Origin: JACVRW01 sp963728495
GTDB taxonomy: Bacteria; Actinomycetota; Thermoleophilia; Solirubrobacterales; Thermoleophilaceae
Length of the DNA: 64,000 bases
Direction of reading: 5' to 3'
Assembly: GCA_963728495.1 (NCBI GenBank)
Contig: CAVSKI010000010.1
Location: forward strand, 372,001 to 436,000
Below, one piece after another: positions 1-8,216 of the stretch (position 1 is the stretch's first letter; every line of letters starts with the position of its first letter). A program made the translations under genes and the position numbers. The notes beneath the pieces are model-generated. The model worked only from the letters and a program-made list of their open reading frames with translations, was not told the origin of the DNA and made no database searches.

Positions 1-762
1 GGCCACGTCGGCCTGGTCGCGCAGGTCGGTCCACCAGTCCCCCGGCGACGTGAACAGATACGGATTGAGCAAAACGAACACCACCAACGCGGCCAGCCCG
101 GCGAGCGCCAGTCCGGCTGCGCGGCGCAGGCTCGGCCGGGCCAGCGCCGCAACCAGCAGCGGCAGCGCCGCCAGGCCGGCCGTGTACTTGAACGCCGCCG
201 CCAGTCCGACAGCCGCGCCGGCCAGCACCCAGTCGCGCCGGCGGTCCTCCTCGTGGGCGCGCACGGCGAACAGCACGGCCAGGGACACGCCAATCAGCGA
301 GCCGACGTCGGTCACCGCCACCCGGGAGTAGGCCACGGTCAGGAAGGCAAAGGCGAGCAGGGCCGCCGCCACGAGCCCCTCGCGCACGCCCCAGAGCCGC
401 TTGGCGGCCACATAGACCGTCAGCACCCCACCCATGCACAGCAGCGCGGCGAGGGTCCGTGCCGCGATCCACATCTCGCCGGGGTCCTTGTCGAACTGCT
501 CGGTGACGTTGCCGAAGGGAAGGTCGAACAGGAAGCCGAGCGGGCCGTAGAGCACGCGCAGAAGGAGGTGCACGAGATAGGTGTACGCCGCCGGGTTCTG
601 GTAGTAGCCCGGATCGAGGCCCTCCCTGAACATCTGCACCGCGCGGTCGGTGAAATGGGACGCCTCGTCCACCGAGTAGACGAACGGCAGCCCGTAGTCG
701 TTGTTCCAGACCCGCAGCGCGAAGCCCGCGACGAGGATCAGCGCCAGGATGAGGCGATGCAC
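1..762 (-). CDS. GT-C fold membrane glycosyltransferase, N-terminal part (cut by window edge)
   Basis: An open reading frame runs off the left edge with no stop; 254 codons are visible from a GTG at 762. The protein begins with a hydrophobic helix (VHRLILALILVAGFALRVW), followed by the loop motif VDEASH, which matches the conserved first-loop acidic motif of ArnT/PMT/RgtA-type (GT39/GT83-like) polyprenol-sugar glycosyltransferases. Several further alanine/leucine-rich membrane helices follow. Such enzymes transfer sugars from polyprenyl phosphate donors on the outer face of the membrane; the acceptor cannot be inferred. No Shine-Dalgarno is seen; a TAGCGT box lies 8 nt upstream and shares its TA with the box of the divergent neighbour. 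The C-terminal part is outside the window. Confidence 0.8.
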   Translation of the reverse strand, partial: MHRLILALILVAGFALRVWNNDYGLPFVYSVDEASHFTDRAVQMFREGLDPGYYQNPAAYTYLVHLLLRVLYGPLGFLFDLPFGNVTEQFDKDPGEMWIAARTLAALLCMGGVLTVYVAAKRLWGVREGLVAAALLAFAFLTVAYSRVAVTDVGSLIGVSLAVLFAVRAHEEDRRRDWVLAGAAVGLAAAFKYTAGLAALPLLVAALARPSLRRAAGLALAGLAALVVFVLLNPYLFTSPGDWWTDLRDQADVA

Positions 763-770
763 GCGACCAC

Positions 771-780
771 ACGCTAACTT
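771..780. promoter_or_regulatory. Overlapping divergent -10 boxes (leaderless type)
   Basis: On the plus strand TAACTT (775-780) ends 8 nt before the GTG start at 789; on the minus strand TAGCGT (776-771) ends 8 nt before the GTG start at 762. The two hexamers share the TA dinucleotide 775-776. Neither gene has a convincing Shine-Dalgarno, so both transcripts are probably leaderless. No clear -35 element was found. Confidence 0.55.
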
Positions 781-788
781 GCCTGCGG

Positions 789-1877
789 GTGAGGAATCGT
801 TTGCTGCTCACCGTGGTCGTGCTGCTGACGCTTGCCCCATCGGCGCCGGCTCAGACCCCGGATCCGCGTGGCGTGGACCCGAACTCCGCGAATCCCCTCG
901 TGGGCGAGACTTGGTGGGTCAACAAGGGGTTGCACCCCGCGTGGCGCCAGTACCACCGTTACCGCCGTCAGGGCAAGAGCCGGAAGGCGGCGCTGATGTG
1001 GAAGGTGGCCCGCGAGCCGAAGTTCCACTGGTTCGGGCGCTGGAGCCGCATGGAGTGGTTGCGCGACCACATCGCTCAGGCGGAGGCGGACGGCGCCGTG
1101 CCACTGATCGGAGTGATGCGCCATATCGGCAACCGCTGCGGCGGTGACTACGACGGCGGAGGCCCGGCCGAGGACGAGCGCACGCGCGAGTGGTACCGGG
1201 CCTTCGCGGCCACCGTCGGCTCGCACCGGGTCGTTCTCGCATACGAGCCCGACTCGCTCGGCACCATCGACTGCCTGGGCCCGCAGTGGCGCCAGAACCG
1301 CCTCGACCTGCTGCGCTATGGAGTCGACGTCCTCTCGCAGCTGCCCAACGCCACGATCTATCTCGAGGCCGGGGCGTCGGACTGGGAGCCGGCCCACCGC
1401 ACCGCGCGCCAGCTGCGCTACATCGGAGTCGCCAAGGTGCGCGGCTTCATGCTCAACGTCACCCACTACGACTGGACCGCCGCAAACATCCGTCACGGCT
1501 TGAAGATCTCGCGCCAGACCGGCGGCAAGCCGTTCATCATCAACACCGCCACCAACGGCCGCGGTCCCGTGCACTGGCGCAACGCTCGCGGGCGCCGCCA
1601 GAACGTCTGGTGCCATCCACTGCGGCGCGGCCTCGGACCCCCGCCGACCACCGCGACCGATCATCCCAAGGTGGACGCCTACATGTGGATCAACCGGCCC
1701 GGCTACTCGGGCGGGTCGTGCAACGGCGGGCCGCTGCCGGTGGGTGCGTGGTGGCCCGAGCGCGCACTCACGCTCGCCCGCTACGCCACGGACTGGATCC
1801 GCCCGCCTCGCGGCACTCGCTTCGGGCTGTTTCGCCGATATTCCGTTCGTGAGCTGGCGGGCGACGGGTATCGTTGA
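789..1877 (+). CDS. Secreted GH6 (cellobiohydrolase/endoglucanase A family) protein, divergent active site
   Basis: 362 aa with a signal peptide (MRNRLLLTVVVLLTLAPSAPAQ) and glycoside hydrolase family 6 landmarks in order: a region like the family's PxRDC motif (here GNRCGGDYDGGG), AYEPDSLG, YLEAGASDW, GFMLNVTHYDW, FIINTATNG, VWCHPLRRGLG and DAYMWINRPGYSGG. GH6 enzymes hydrolyse beta-1,4-glucans with inversion. The EPDS aspartate (proton donor, D221 of T. reesei Cel6A) is present, but the equivalents of D175 (NRC replaces RDC) and of K395/E399/D401 (INRPGYSGG replaces VKPPGESDG) are changed. It may have altered or no hydrolytic activity. GTG start with a leaderless-type -10 box. Confidence 0.8.
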   Translation: MRNRLLLTVVVLLTLAPSAPAQTPDPRGVDPNSANPLVGETWWVNKGLHPAWRQYHRYRRQGKSRKAALMWKVAREPKFHWFGRWSRMEWLRDHIAQAEADGAVPLIGVMRHIGNRCGGDYDGGGPAEDERTREWYRAFAATVGSHRVVLAYEPDSLGTIDCLGPQWRQNRLDLLRYGVDVLSQLPNATIYLEAGASDWEPAHRTARQLRYIGVAKVRGFMLNVTHYDWTAANIRHGLKISRQTGGKPFIINTATNGRGPVHWRNARGRRQNVWCHPLRRGLGPPPTTATDHPKVDAYMWINRPGYSGGSCNGGPLPVGAWWPERALTLARYATDWIRPPRGTRFGLFRRYSVRELAGDGYR

Positions 1878-2998
1878 CTCGAGAGTCAACTTTGGCCGAC
1901 AGCACCCCGCATCTTCTCAGGACCATCGAGCTCGCCCGCCAAGTTCGCGGGCAGACGGGCCCCAACCCGATGGTTGGTGCGGTGATCGTCAAGGGCGGCC
2001 GGGTGATCGGCGAGGGGGCGACCCAGCCTCCCGGTCAGGCCCACGCCGAGCGAATGGCGCTCGCCGCATGTGAGGAGGATCCGGCCGGCGCCACCCTGTA
2101 CGTCTCGCTCGAGCCCTGCTGCCACGAGGGCCGCACGCCCCCGTGTACCGACGCGATCATCGAGGCGGGCATAGCGCGCGTGGTCATCGCGTCCGAGGAC
2201 CCCACGGACAAGGCGGCCGGGCGGGGCCCCGGCATCCTGCGTGACGAGGGCATCGACGTGGTGATGCTGAACGGCGAGATCTCCACCACGGCGCGGCTGC
2301 TCAACCAACCCTTCCGAAAGCACGCGCGCACCGGGCGCCCGCTGGTGATCTTCAAGTCGGCCATGACCCTCGACGGCAAGGTGGTCACACGGACGGGCGA
2401 CTCCCAGTGGATCTCCGGCAAGCTCTCGCGCGCTCGCGCCCACCGCTGGCGCGCGGAGTCCGACGCCGTGGCAGTGGGAATCGGAACTGCGCTCGTCGAT
2501 GATCCGCGGCTCACCTCCCGGGTCGAGGGCGTTGCCCATCAGCCGCGGCGCGTGATCTTCGACTCCGAGGCCCGCCTACCGCTGGATTCAAAGCTGGTGC
2601 GCGGCGTGAACGAGGTTCCCGTGACTGTGGTCTGCTCACGCGCGGCGGCCCGCACCTCGGTGCAGGCGCTCGAGTCCGCGGGAGTGGATGTGATCGTGGC
2701 CACCGGCCAGAACGAGGGCGGACGGGTGGCCAAAGCGCTCGACGAGCTCGGCGCGCGCGACGTGCAGTCGCTGCTGCTCGAGGGTGGCCCGCATCTCGCC
2801 GGCGCCTTCCTGGAGGCCGGAGAGATCGACGAGGCGCGCATGTTCATCGCCCCGATCCTGAGCGGCGGCCGCGAGGCGCGGACCGCGGTGGAGGGGATGG
2901 GGATCGAGCTGATCGCGGCCTCGCCGCGGGCGCTGCACGTGGAGGTCGACCGCATCGAGGACGACGTGTTGATCATCGCCCGGCTCAAGGACTGGTGA
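1874..2998 (+). CDS. ribD: Bifunctional diaminohydroxyphosphoribosylaminopyrimidine deaminase / 5-amino-6-ribosylaminouracil reductase
   Basis: 374 aa, normal length. Catalyses the second and third steps of riboflavin synthesis from GTP. The N-terminal deaminase has the zinc site H57-A-E59 plus C82 and C91 in PCCHEGRTPPC; the C-terminal reductase begins around residue 155 (LVIFKSAMTLDGKV) and has the LLLEGGPHLAGAF motif. First gene of ribD-ribE-ribBA-ribH. The TTG at 1874 overlaps the upstream GH6 stop by 4 nt (TTGA); a TTG at 1892 is an alternative start that removes six residues. No FMN riboswitch is seen upstream. Confidence 0.95.
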   Translation: MTRESTLADSTPHLLRTIELARQVRGQTGPNPMVGAVIVKGGRVIGEGATQPPGQAHAERMALAACEEDPAGATLYVSLEPCCHEGRTPPCTDAIIEAGIARVVIASEDPTDKAAGRGPGILRDEGIDVVMLNGEISTTARLLNQPFRKHARTGRPLVIFKSAMTLDGKVVTRTGDSQWISGKLSRARAHRWRAESDAVAVGIGTALVDDPRLTSRVEGVAHQPRRVIFDSEARLPLDSKLVRGVNEVPVTVVCSRAAARTSVQALESAGVDVIVATGQNEGGRVAKALDELGARDVQSLLLEGGPHLAGAFLEAGEIDEARMFIAPILSGGREARTAVEGMGIELIAASPRALHVEVDRIEDDVLIIARLKDW

Positions 2999-3567
2999 TG
3001 TTCACCGGACTGGTCGCCGCCAAGGGAACGGTCCGCTCGCTGCGCGACGGTCGCCTCGAGGTCGAGACCCCGGTGGCCGGCGAGCTCGCTGCCGGTGACT
3101 CGGTGGCCGTAAACGGCGTCTGCCTCACGGCCGTCGATCCCGACGGCTCGTCATTCGCGGCCGACGTGATGCCCGAGACGCTGCGGCGATCCTCGCTCGG
3201 CCCACTGGGCCAGGGCAGCGAGGTCAACGTTGAGCTCCCGCTGCGCGCCGGCGACCGCCTCGGCGGCCACGTCGTGCAGGGCCACGTGGACGCCGTGGGC
3301 ACGATCATCGAGGTGCGCGAGGACGGCTTCTCGCGGGTGGTGCGCATCGAGGCCGCTCCCGACCTGCTGCGCTATGTGGTTGAGAAGGGCTCGATCGCGG
3401 TGGACGGCGTATCGCTCACCGTGAGCGCGGTGGACGCCGACGGGTTCGAGGTCTCGCTGATTCCCGAGACGCTCGAGCGCACGACGCTCGGAGGGGCCGA
3501 GCCCGGTACAACGGTGAACCTGGAGGTGGACGTGTTGGCCAAGTACGTGGAGAAGCTAAAGGTATGA
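2998..3567 (+). CDS. ribE: Riboflavin synthase alpha chain
   Basis: 189 aa. Dismutates two 6,7-dimethyl-8-ribityllumazine molecules to riboflavin. It has the classic duplicated lumazine-binding fold: repeat 1 starts MFTGLVAAKG and contains VNGVCLT and MPETLRRSSLG; repeat 2 contains GHVDAVG, VDGVSLTV and IPETLERTTLG. ATG at 2998 is chosen because family members begin MFTG; it overlaps the ribD TGA by one base (TGATG), which suggests translational coupling. Confidence 0.96.
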   Translation: MFTGLVAAKGTVRSLRDGRLEVETPVAGELAAGDSVAVNGVCLTAVDPDGSSFAADVMPETLRRSSLGPLGQGSEVNVELPLRAGDRLGGHVVQGHVDAVGTIIEVREDGFSRVVRIEAAPDLLRYVVEKGSIAVDGVSLTVSAVDADGFEVSLIPETLERTTLGGAEPGTTVNLEVDVLAKYVEKLKV

Positions 3568-4859
3568 ACGGCGCGGCCTTCAGTCCCATCGAGGACGCGC
3601 TCGAGGACATCCGCGACGGCCGGATGGTCGTGGTGTGCGACGCCGAGGACCGCGAGAACGAGGGCGACCTCACGCTCGCCGCGCAGTTCGCCACACCGGA
3701 GGCGATCAACTTCATGGCCACCCACGGCCGCGGGCTCGTCTGCCTCGCGCTCACGCCCGATCGCTGCGACGAGCTGGGCCTCAACCTGATGGCGGCCAAG
3801 AACGAGTCGGCCTTCCAGACCGCTTTCACAGTCACCGTGGAGGCGCGCGAGGGGATCACCACCGGCATTTCGGCGCACGATCGCGCGCACACGATCCAGG
3901 TGGCGATCGATCCGTCCAGCCGCCCGCGGGACCTGGTTCAGCCGGGCCACATCTTTCCGCTCAAGGCCAAGGCCGGGGGCGTGCTCGAGCGCACAGGACA
4001 GACCGAGGCGGCGGTCGACCTCGCTCGGCTGGCCGGTCTCAACCCCAGCGGCGTGATCTGTGAGGTGATGAACGACGACGGCACGATGGCCCGCGTGCCC
4101 GACCTCGAGCGCTACTGTGCCCTCCACGGGCTGAAGATGATCACGGTCGCCGACCTGATCGCCTACCGGCGCCGCCACGACAAGCTCATCGAGCGCGTGG
4201 CCGAGGCTCAGCTGCCGACCAAGTTCGGCGACTTCACGGTGTTCGGCTTTCGCTCGCTCGTAGACGAGAAACACCACGTGGCGATGGTCAAGGGCGAGGT
4301 CGACGGTGAGCCAGACGTGCTGGTGCGCGTCCACTCCGAGTGCCTCACCGGCGACGTGTTCCATTCGCTGCGCTGCGACTGTGGCCAGCAACTCGAGGAC
4401 GCGCTGGCTCGCATCGAGGACGAGGGCCGGGGCGTGCTGCTCTATCTCGCCCAGGAGGGACGAGGCATCGGCCTGCTCAACAAGCTGCGCGCCTACAAGC
4501 TCCAGGAGCAGGGCCGCGACACCGTCGACGCCAACATCGAGCTGGGCCTGCCCGCCGACCTGCGGGACTACGGCATCGGCGCGCAGATCCTCGTGGATCT
4601 CGGGCTCACGTCGATCCGCCTGCTCACCAACAACCCCAAGAAGATCGTCGGGCTCGAGGGCTACGGGCTCTCGGTCTCCGACCAGGTCCCGATCGAGCAC
4701 GAGCCGGGCGACCACAATCGCGAGTACCTCAAGGCCAAGAAGGACCGCCTCGGCCATCTGCTTCACCACCAGGGTCTCGCTCTCGACGAGGAGATGATCC
4801 ACGGGGAGCGCGTTCAGGACCGCGAGCGCGAGGCGGAGGCAGAGCGCACCGGTGAGTGA
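3564..4859 (+). CDS. ribBA: 3,4-dihydroxy-2-butanone-4-phosphate synthase / GTP cyclohydrolase II
   Basis: 431 aa fusion of both entry enzymes of riboflavin synthesis. Residues 1-200 are the DHBP synthase (DAEDRENEGDLTLAA, THGRGLVCLAL, GHIFPLKAKAGGVLERTGQTEAAVDL). Residues 205-410 are GTP cyclohydrolase II with the zinc cysteines C-x10-C-x-C (SECLTGDVFHSLRCDC) and QEGRGIGLLNKLRAYKLQ. ATG overlaps the ribE stop (ATGA). A charged tail (EREAEAERTGE) follows the catalytic domain. Confidence 0.97.
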   Translation: MNGAAFSPIEDALEDIRDGRMVVVCDAEDRENEGDLTLAAQFATPEAINFMATHGRGLVCLALTPDRCDELGLNLMAAKNESAFQTAFTVTVEAREGITTGISAHDRAHTIQVAIDPSSRPRDLVQPGHIFPLKAKAGGVLERTGQTEAAVDLARLAGLNPSGVICEVMNDDGTMARVPDLERYCALHGLKMITVADLIAYRRRHDKLIERVAEAQLPTKFGDFTVFGFRSLVDEKHHVAMVKGEVDGEPDVLVRVHSECLTGDVFHSLRCDCGQQLEDALARIEDEGRGVLLYLAQEGRGIGLLNKLRAYKLQEQGRDTVDANIELGLPADLRDYGIGAQILVDLGLTSIRLLTNNPKKIVGLEGYGLSVSDQVPIEHEPGDHNREYLKAKKDRLGHLLHHQGLALDEEMIHGERVQDREREAEAERTGE

Positions 4860-5322
4860 TGTCTACGCCGCTTGTGTCGGGCGGTTCTACGAGGAGCTGG
4901 CCCGCCGACTGGTGACCGGGGCCACGCAGGTGTTCACCGAGGCGGGAGCGTCGGTGGAGCTGCACGAGGTGCCGGGCGCCTTCGAGCTGCCGCTGGCCGC
5001 CAAGTTCTGCGCCGAGTCCGGCCGCTACGCCGGCGTGGCGTGTCTGGGCGCGGTCATCCGCGGTGAGACCGACCACTACGAGTACGTCTGCAACGAAGCG
5101 GCCGGCGGCATCGCCCGGGTGGCCCTCGACACCGGCGTGCCCTGCGCCTTCGGCGTGCTCACCGTGGACTCGATGGAGCAGGCGCTCGCCCGCACCGGCG
5201 ACGGGAAGCGCCACCAGGGCGAGGACGCCGCCCGGGCCGTGCTGCGCATGGCGGCGCTGCGCCGCGAGCTTGGCGGAAGCACCCGGCCCGGCCGGGTGCG
5301 CACCGGCGATATTTCCTCTTGA
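4852..5322 (+). CDS. ribH: 6,7-dimethyl-8-ribityllumazine synthase
   Basis: 156 aa. Condenses the RibD-pathway pyrimidine with the RibB product to give the substrate of RibE. Visible motifs are VPGAFELPLAAK, GAVIRGETDHYEYV (with the active-site His) and CAFGVLTVDSMEQA. The GTG start overlaps ribBA by 8 nt. The N-terminus is a few residues shorter than usual, entering the first beta strand directly (VYAACVGRFYEEL). The C-terminus carries a basic arginine-rich tail. Confidence 0.95.
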   Translation: MSDVYAACVGRFYEELARRLVTGATQVFTEAGASVELHEVPGAFELPLAAKFCAESGRYAGVACLGAVIRGETDHYEYVCNEAAGGIARVALDTGVPCAFGVLTVDSMEQALARTGDGKRHQGEDAARAVLRMAALRRELGGSTRPGRVRTGDISS

Positions 5323-6323
5323 TCAATCTGTATAGCGACACCCAGACGCGCCCCAGCGAGGGCATGCGCGGGGCGATCGCCTCGGCCGAGGTGGGCGACG
5401 AGCAGCGCGGGGCGGACCCGACGACGCTGCGCCTGCAGGAGCGCGTGGCCGAGCTGCTGGGCCATGAGGCGGGGCTTTTCCTGCCCAGCGGCACGATGTG
5501 CAACCAAATCGCCTTTCGCCTGCACGCGCGTCCGGGAGGCGACGAGCTGATTCTCGCCCGCAGCGCGCACCCGATCATCGCCGAGGCCGGCGGGGCGGCG
5601 AACCACGCGGGCCTGATGATGCAGCCGATCGACACCCAGGACGGGATCTTCAGCGCCGAGCAGCTCCTCGGCGCCATACGTCCCCCGAACCGCTACGTGC
5701 CGCGCTCGCGGGTGGTCTCGGTCGAGCAGACCACGAACATGGGCGGCGGCCGGGTCTGGCCCCTGGAGGCGATCGGCGCGGTGCTCGACGTGGCTCGAGA
5801 TCACAGGCTGCGCACACACATGGACGGCGCACGGCTGATGAACGCCGCGGTGGCCTCGGGCGCGCCCGCCGCCGACCACGCGGGCGGCTTCGACACCGCC
5901 TGGCTGGACTTCACCAAGGGCCTGGGGGCACCGGTGGGCGCCGTGCTGTGTGGCTCTCGCGACCTGATCGAGGAGGCGTGGCGCTTCAAGCAGCAGATGG
6001 GCGGCGCGTTTCGCCAGTCGGGGATCGTGGCGGCGGGTTGCCTGTACGCACTCGACCACAACGTTGAGCGCCTCGCCGAGGATCACGAGCACGCGCGCCT
6101 GCTGGCCGACGGGCTGAGCGGACTGGGGTGCGACGTGGTCGCCCCCGAGACCAACATCGTCATCTTCTCCGCTCCTGTCGAATTCAAGGCGGCGATGCAC
6201 GAGCGCGGGGTCGTGCTCTCGGACACTCCGGACGGGCGTTTTCGCGCCGTCACGCACCTCGATGTCAGCCGCTCCGACGTGATGCATGCGCTCGAGGAGG
6301 CCCGGTCCCTGCTGCTAGCCTGA
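5319..6323 (+). CDS. ltaE: Low-specificity L-threonine aldolase family, PLP-dependent
   Basis: 334 aa. The family cleaves L-threonine or allo-threonine to glycine and acetaldehyde (fold type I PLP enzyme). It begins NLYSDTQTRPSEGM (family: DLRSDTVTRPT), has GADPTTLRLQERVAELLG and LFLPSGTMCNQIA, and the PLP lysine in DFTKGLGAPVGAVL. The TTG start overlaps the ribH stop (TTGA), so it is translated as the last gene of the rib operon although no role in riboflavin synthesis is known. Confidence 0.88.
   Translation: MINLYSDTQTRPSEGMRGAIASAEVGDEQRGADPTTLRLQERVAELLGHEAGLFLPSGTMCNQIAFRLHARPGGDELILARSAHPIIAEAGGAANHAGLMMQPIDTQDGIFSAEQLLGAIRPPNRYVPRSRVVSVEQTTNMGGGRVWPLEAIGAVLDVARDHRLRTHMDGARLMNAAVASGAPAADHAGGFDTAWLDFTKGLGAPVGAVLCGSRDLIEEAWRFKQQMGGAFRQSGIVAAGCLYALDHNVERLAEDHEHARLLADGLSGLGCDVVAPETNIVIFSAPVEFKAAMHERGVVLSDTPDGRFRAVTHLDVSRSDVMHALEEARSLLLA
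6316..6321 (+). promoter_or_regulatory. Leaderless-type -10 box of rpmB
   Basis: TAGCCT, 8 nt before the rpmB GTG, with no Shine-Dalgarno between. It lies at the end of the preceding aldolase gene. Confidence 0.5.
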
Positions 6324-6329
6324 CTCGCC

Positions 6330-6521
6330 GTGCCGAAGGTCTGTTACGTATGCCGGAAGGGCCCCTCGTTCGGGAACAGCCGCAGCCACTCGATGGTGGC
6401 CACCAAGCGGCGTTTCAACCCGAATCTGCAGAAGGTCCGCATCGATGTGGGCGGCTCGCCGACCCGCGAGTACGTGTGTACTCGCTGCCTCAAGGCCGGC
6501 AAGGTCACCAAGCACGTTTGA
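6330..6521 (+). CDS. rpmB: 50S ribosomal protein L28, zinc-binding type
   Basis: 63 aa, typical length. L28 signature residues are seen: GPSFGNSRSHS, KRRFNPNLQKVRI and a lysine-rich end. Two CxxC motifs (CYVC near residue 5 and CTRC near residue 51) mark it as the zinc-containing (C+) paralogue type. Starts at GTG, 6 nt after the aldolase stop, with its own probable leaderless promoter. Confidence 0.96.
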   Translation: MPKVCYVCRKGPSFGNSRSHSMVATKRRFNPNLQKVRIDVGGSPTREYVCTRCLKAGKVTKHV

Positions 6522-6563
6522 CCCCCAGGACCCGGCGCGTCGAGTAGCCCCGACCGCCCAAAG

Positions 6564-8216
6564 GTGTACAAAGCTCCAGTGCCCGACGAGAGCTTGGTCC
6601 GTTTCCGCCGTGTCCTGACCGCGGCCCTGGCGGAGCTGGAGAACCGCCGCCAGGAGGTCAACGACCTCAATGTCTTCCCGGTCGCCGACGGCGACACGGG
6701 TGACAACATGGCGCTCACCCTGCGGGCGGTGCTGGACGAGCTCGACGGCATGGACGGCGATCCGATCGACGTGATCGGCCGCAACGAGATCGTGAGCGCG
6801 GTCGCGCGCGCGGCCCTGCTCGGCGCGCGCGGCAACTCGGGCGTGATCCTCTCCCAGATCGTGCGCGGGGCGGCGGAGGAGCTCGCGTCGCGCCCCGGCG
6901 AGCTGGTCGACCCCATACTCGTGTCCGCGGCCTTCGCGCGCGCGGCCGACGCCGCGTACGCCTCGGTGCGCGACCCCGCCGAGGGCACCATGCTCTCCGC
7001 GGTACGCGCGATGGCCAGCAGGGTGGCTCACGACCTCGCCCACATGGACGTGCGCCGTCTGGGGCCCGAGGCGAGCGCGGAGGAGCAGGACCAGCTCCTC
7101 GCCGAAGTGCTCGAGAACGCGCTGGAGGCGGGCACGGAGGCCGTGGACCGAGGGCCCGACCAGCTCGCCATCCTGCGCGAATCGGGCGTGGTCGACGCCG
7201 GGGCCTACGGCCTGACGGTGATGATCGCCGGCTGCCTGGCCGCACTGCGTGGAGACTCCAGTCCCCAGCTCGAGCATCACTACGCCCCCGCTGCGCTGCA
7301 TCGGCCCGAGCACGAGTCCTCGAGCTTTCGCTACTGCACGAACTTCGCCGTGACCGGTCAGGGGCTCGAGGCCGGCCGCTTCACCCCGCTGCTCGACGAG
7401 ATCGGCGACTCCGTCCTGGTGGTGGGAGACGCCCAGACGCTGCGCGTACACGTGCACACCGACGAGCCGGCTCGCGCCGTCGCGCTCTTCGAAGAGACCG
7501 GCGAGGTTTCGCGTCTCGACGTGGCCGACATGCAGGAGCAGGTGGCCGACCGCAGCACGCGGTTGTCGAGCGACACTGGCGAGCCGGCGACCTGCGTGGT
7601 GGTGGCCGTGGCGAGCGGGAAGGGAGTCAAGCGGCTCTACGAGGAGCTCGGAGTGTTCGTGGTCGACGGCGGGCCGACCATGAACCCCTCGACCTACGAG
7701 CTGCTCGCCTGTATCCATGCCGCGCCCGGCCTGGAGGTCGTGGTGCTGCCCAACAGCGCGAACGTGATCATGGCGGCCGAGCGCGCGGCCGAGCTCTCCG
7801 ACAAGCCGGCGAAGGTGGTGCCCACCACCGCCCCCCAGGAGGGGCTCGTGGCGCTGCTGGCCTTCGACCCGACCAAGGGCAGCGAGGCGAACGCGAAGAC
7901 GGTGCTCGACTCGGCCGGCGCGCTGAGCGTTGGCGGCGTGGCGCCGGCCGCGCGCGATGACGCCCAGGGCCGCTTCGCCGCCGGCGACGCGGTCGGCTAC
8001 GCCGGGGGTGAGCTGGTGGCCTGGGGGGACCCCGCGGACACGCTCGGGGCCACGATCGCCCGGCTCGCCGATGGCGCCGAGCTGCTCACCTGCATCGCGG
8101 GCGAGGGGACACCGCTGGGACGCGACGCGGTCGAGGCGCGTGCGCCGGACGGGCTGGAGGTCGAATTCCACGAGGGCGGGCAGCCCGCCTGGTGGTGGCT
8201 GCTCTGCGCGGAGTGA
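6564..8216 (+). CDS. DAK2/DhaL-domain kinase, FakA (YloV)-like
   Basis: 550 aa. The N-terminal DhaL domain shows NDLNVFPVADGDTGDNM (metal/ATP-binding aspartates) and GARGNSGVILSQ; a FakA middle domain and a C-terminal DegV-related domain follow. In Firmicutes FakA phosphorylates fatty acids delivered by FakB. The gene sits next to rpmB and recG, the conserved position of yloV in many Gram-positive bacteria. The GTG start is preceded by AAAGG. No FakB gene is present in the window. Confidence 0.85.
   Translation: MYKAPVPDESLVRFRRVLTAALAELENRRQEVNDLNVFPVADGDTGDNMALTLRAVLDELDGMDGDPIDVIGRNEIVSAVARAALLGARGNSGVILSQIVRGAAEELASRPGELVDPILVSAAFARAADAAYASVRDPAEGTMLSAVRAMASRVAHDLAHMDVRRLGPEASAEEQDQLLAEVLENALEAGTEAVDRGPDQLAILRESGVVDAGAYGLTVMIAGCLAALRGDSSPQLEHHYAPAALHRPEHESSSFRYCTNFAVTGQGLEAGRFTPLLDEIGDSVLVVGDAQTLRVHVHTDEPARAVALFEETGEVSRLDVADMQEQVADRSTRLSSDTGEPATCVVVAVASGKGVKRLYEELGVFVVDGGPTMNPSTYELLACIHAAPGLEVVVLPNSANVIMAAERAAELSDKPAKVVPTTAPQEGLVALLAFDPTKGSEANAKTVLDSAGALSVGGVAPAARDDAQGRFAAGDAVGYAGGELVAWGDPADTLGATIARLADGAELLTCIAGEGTPLGRDAVEARAPDGLEVEFHEGGQPAWWWLLCAE

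Noticed and set aside
1600..2000. FMN riboswitch upstream of ribD
   Set aside because: ribD overlaps the upstream coding region by 4 nt and none of the conserved FMN-aptamer sequence is visible.
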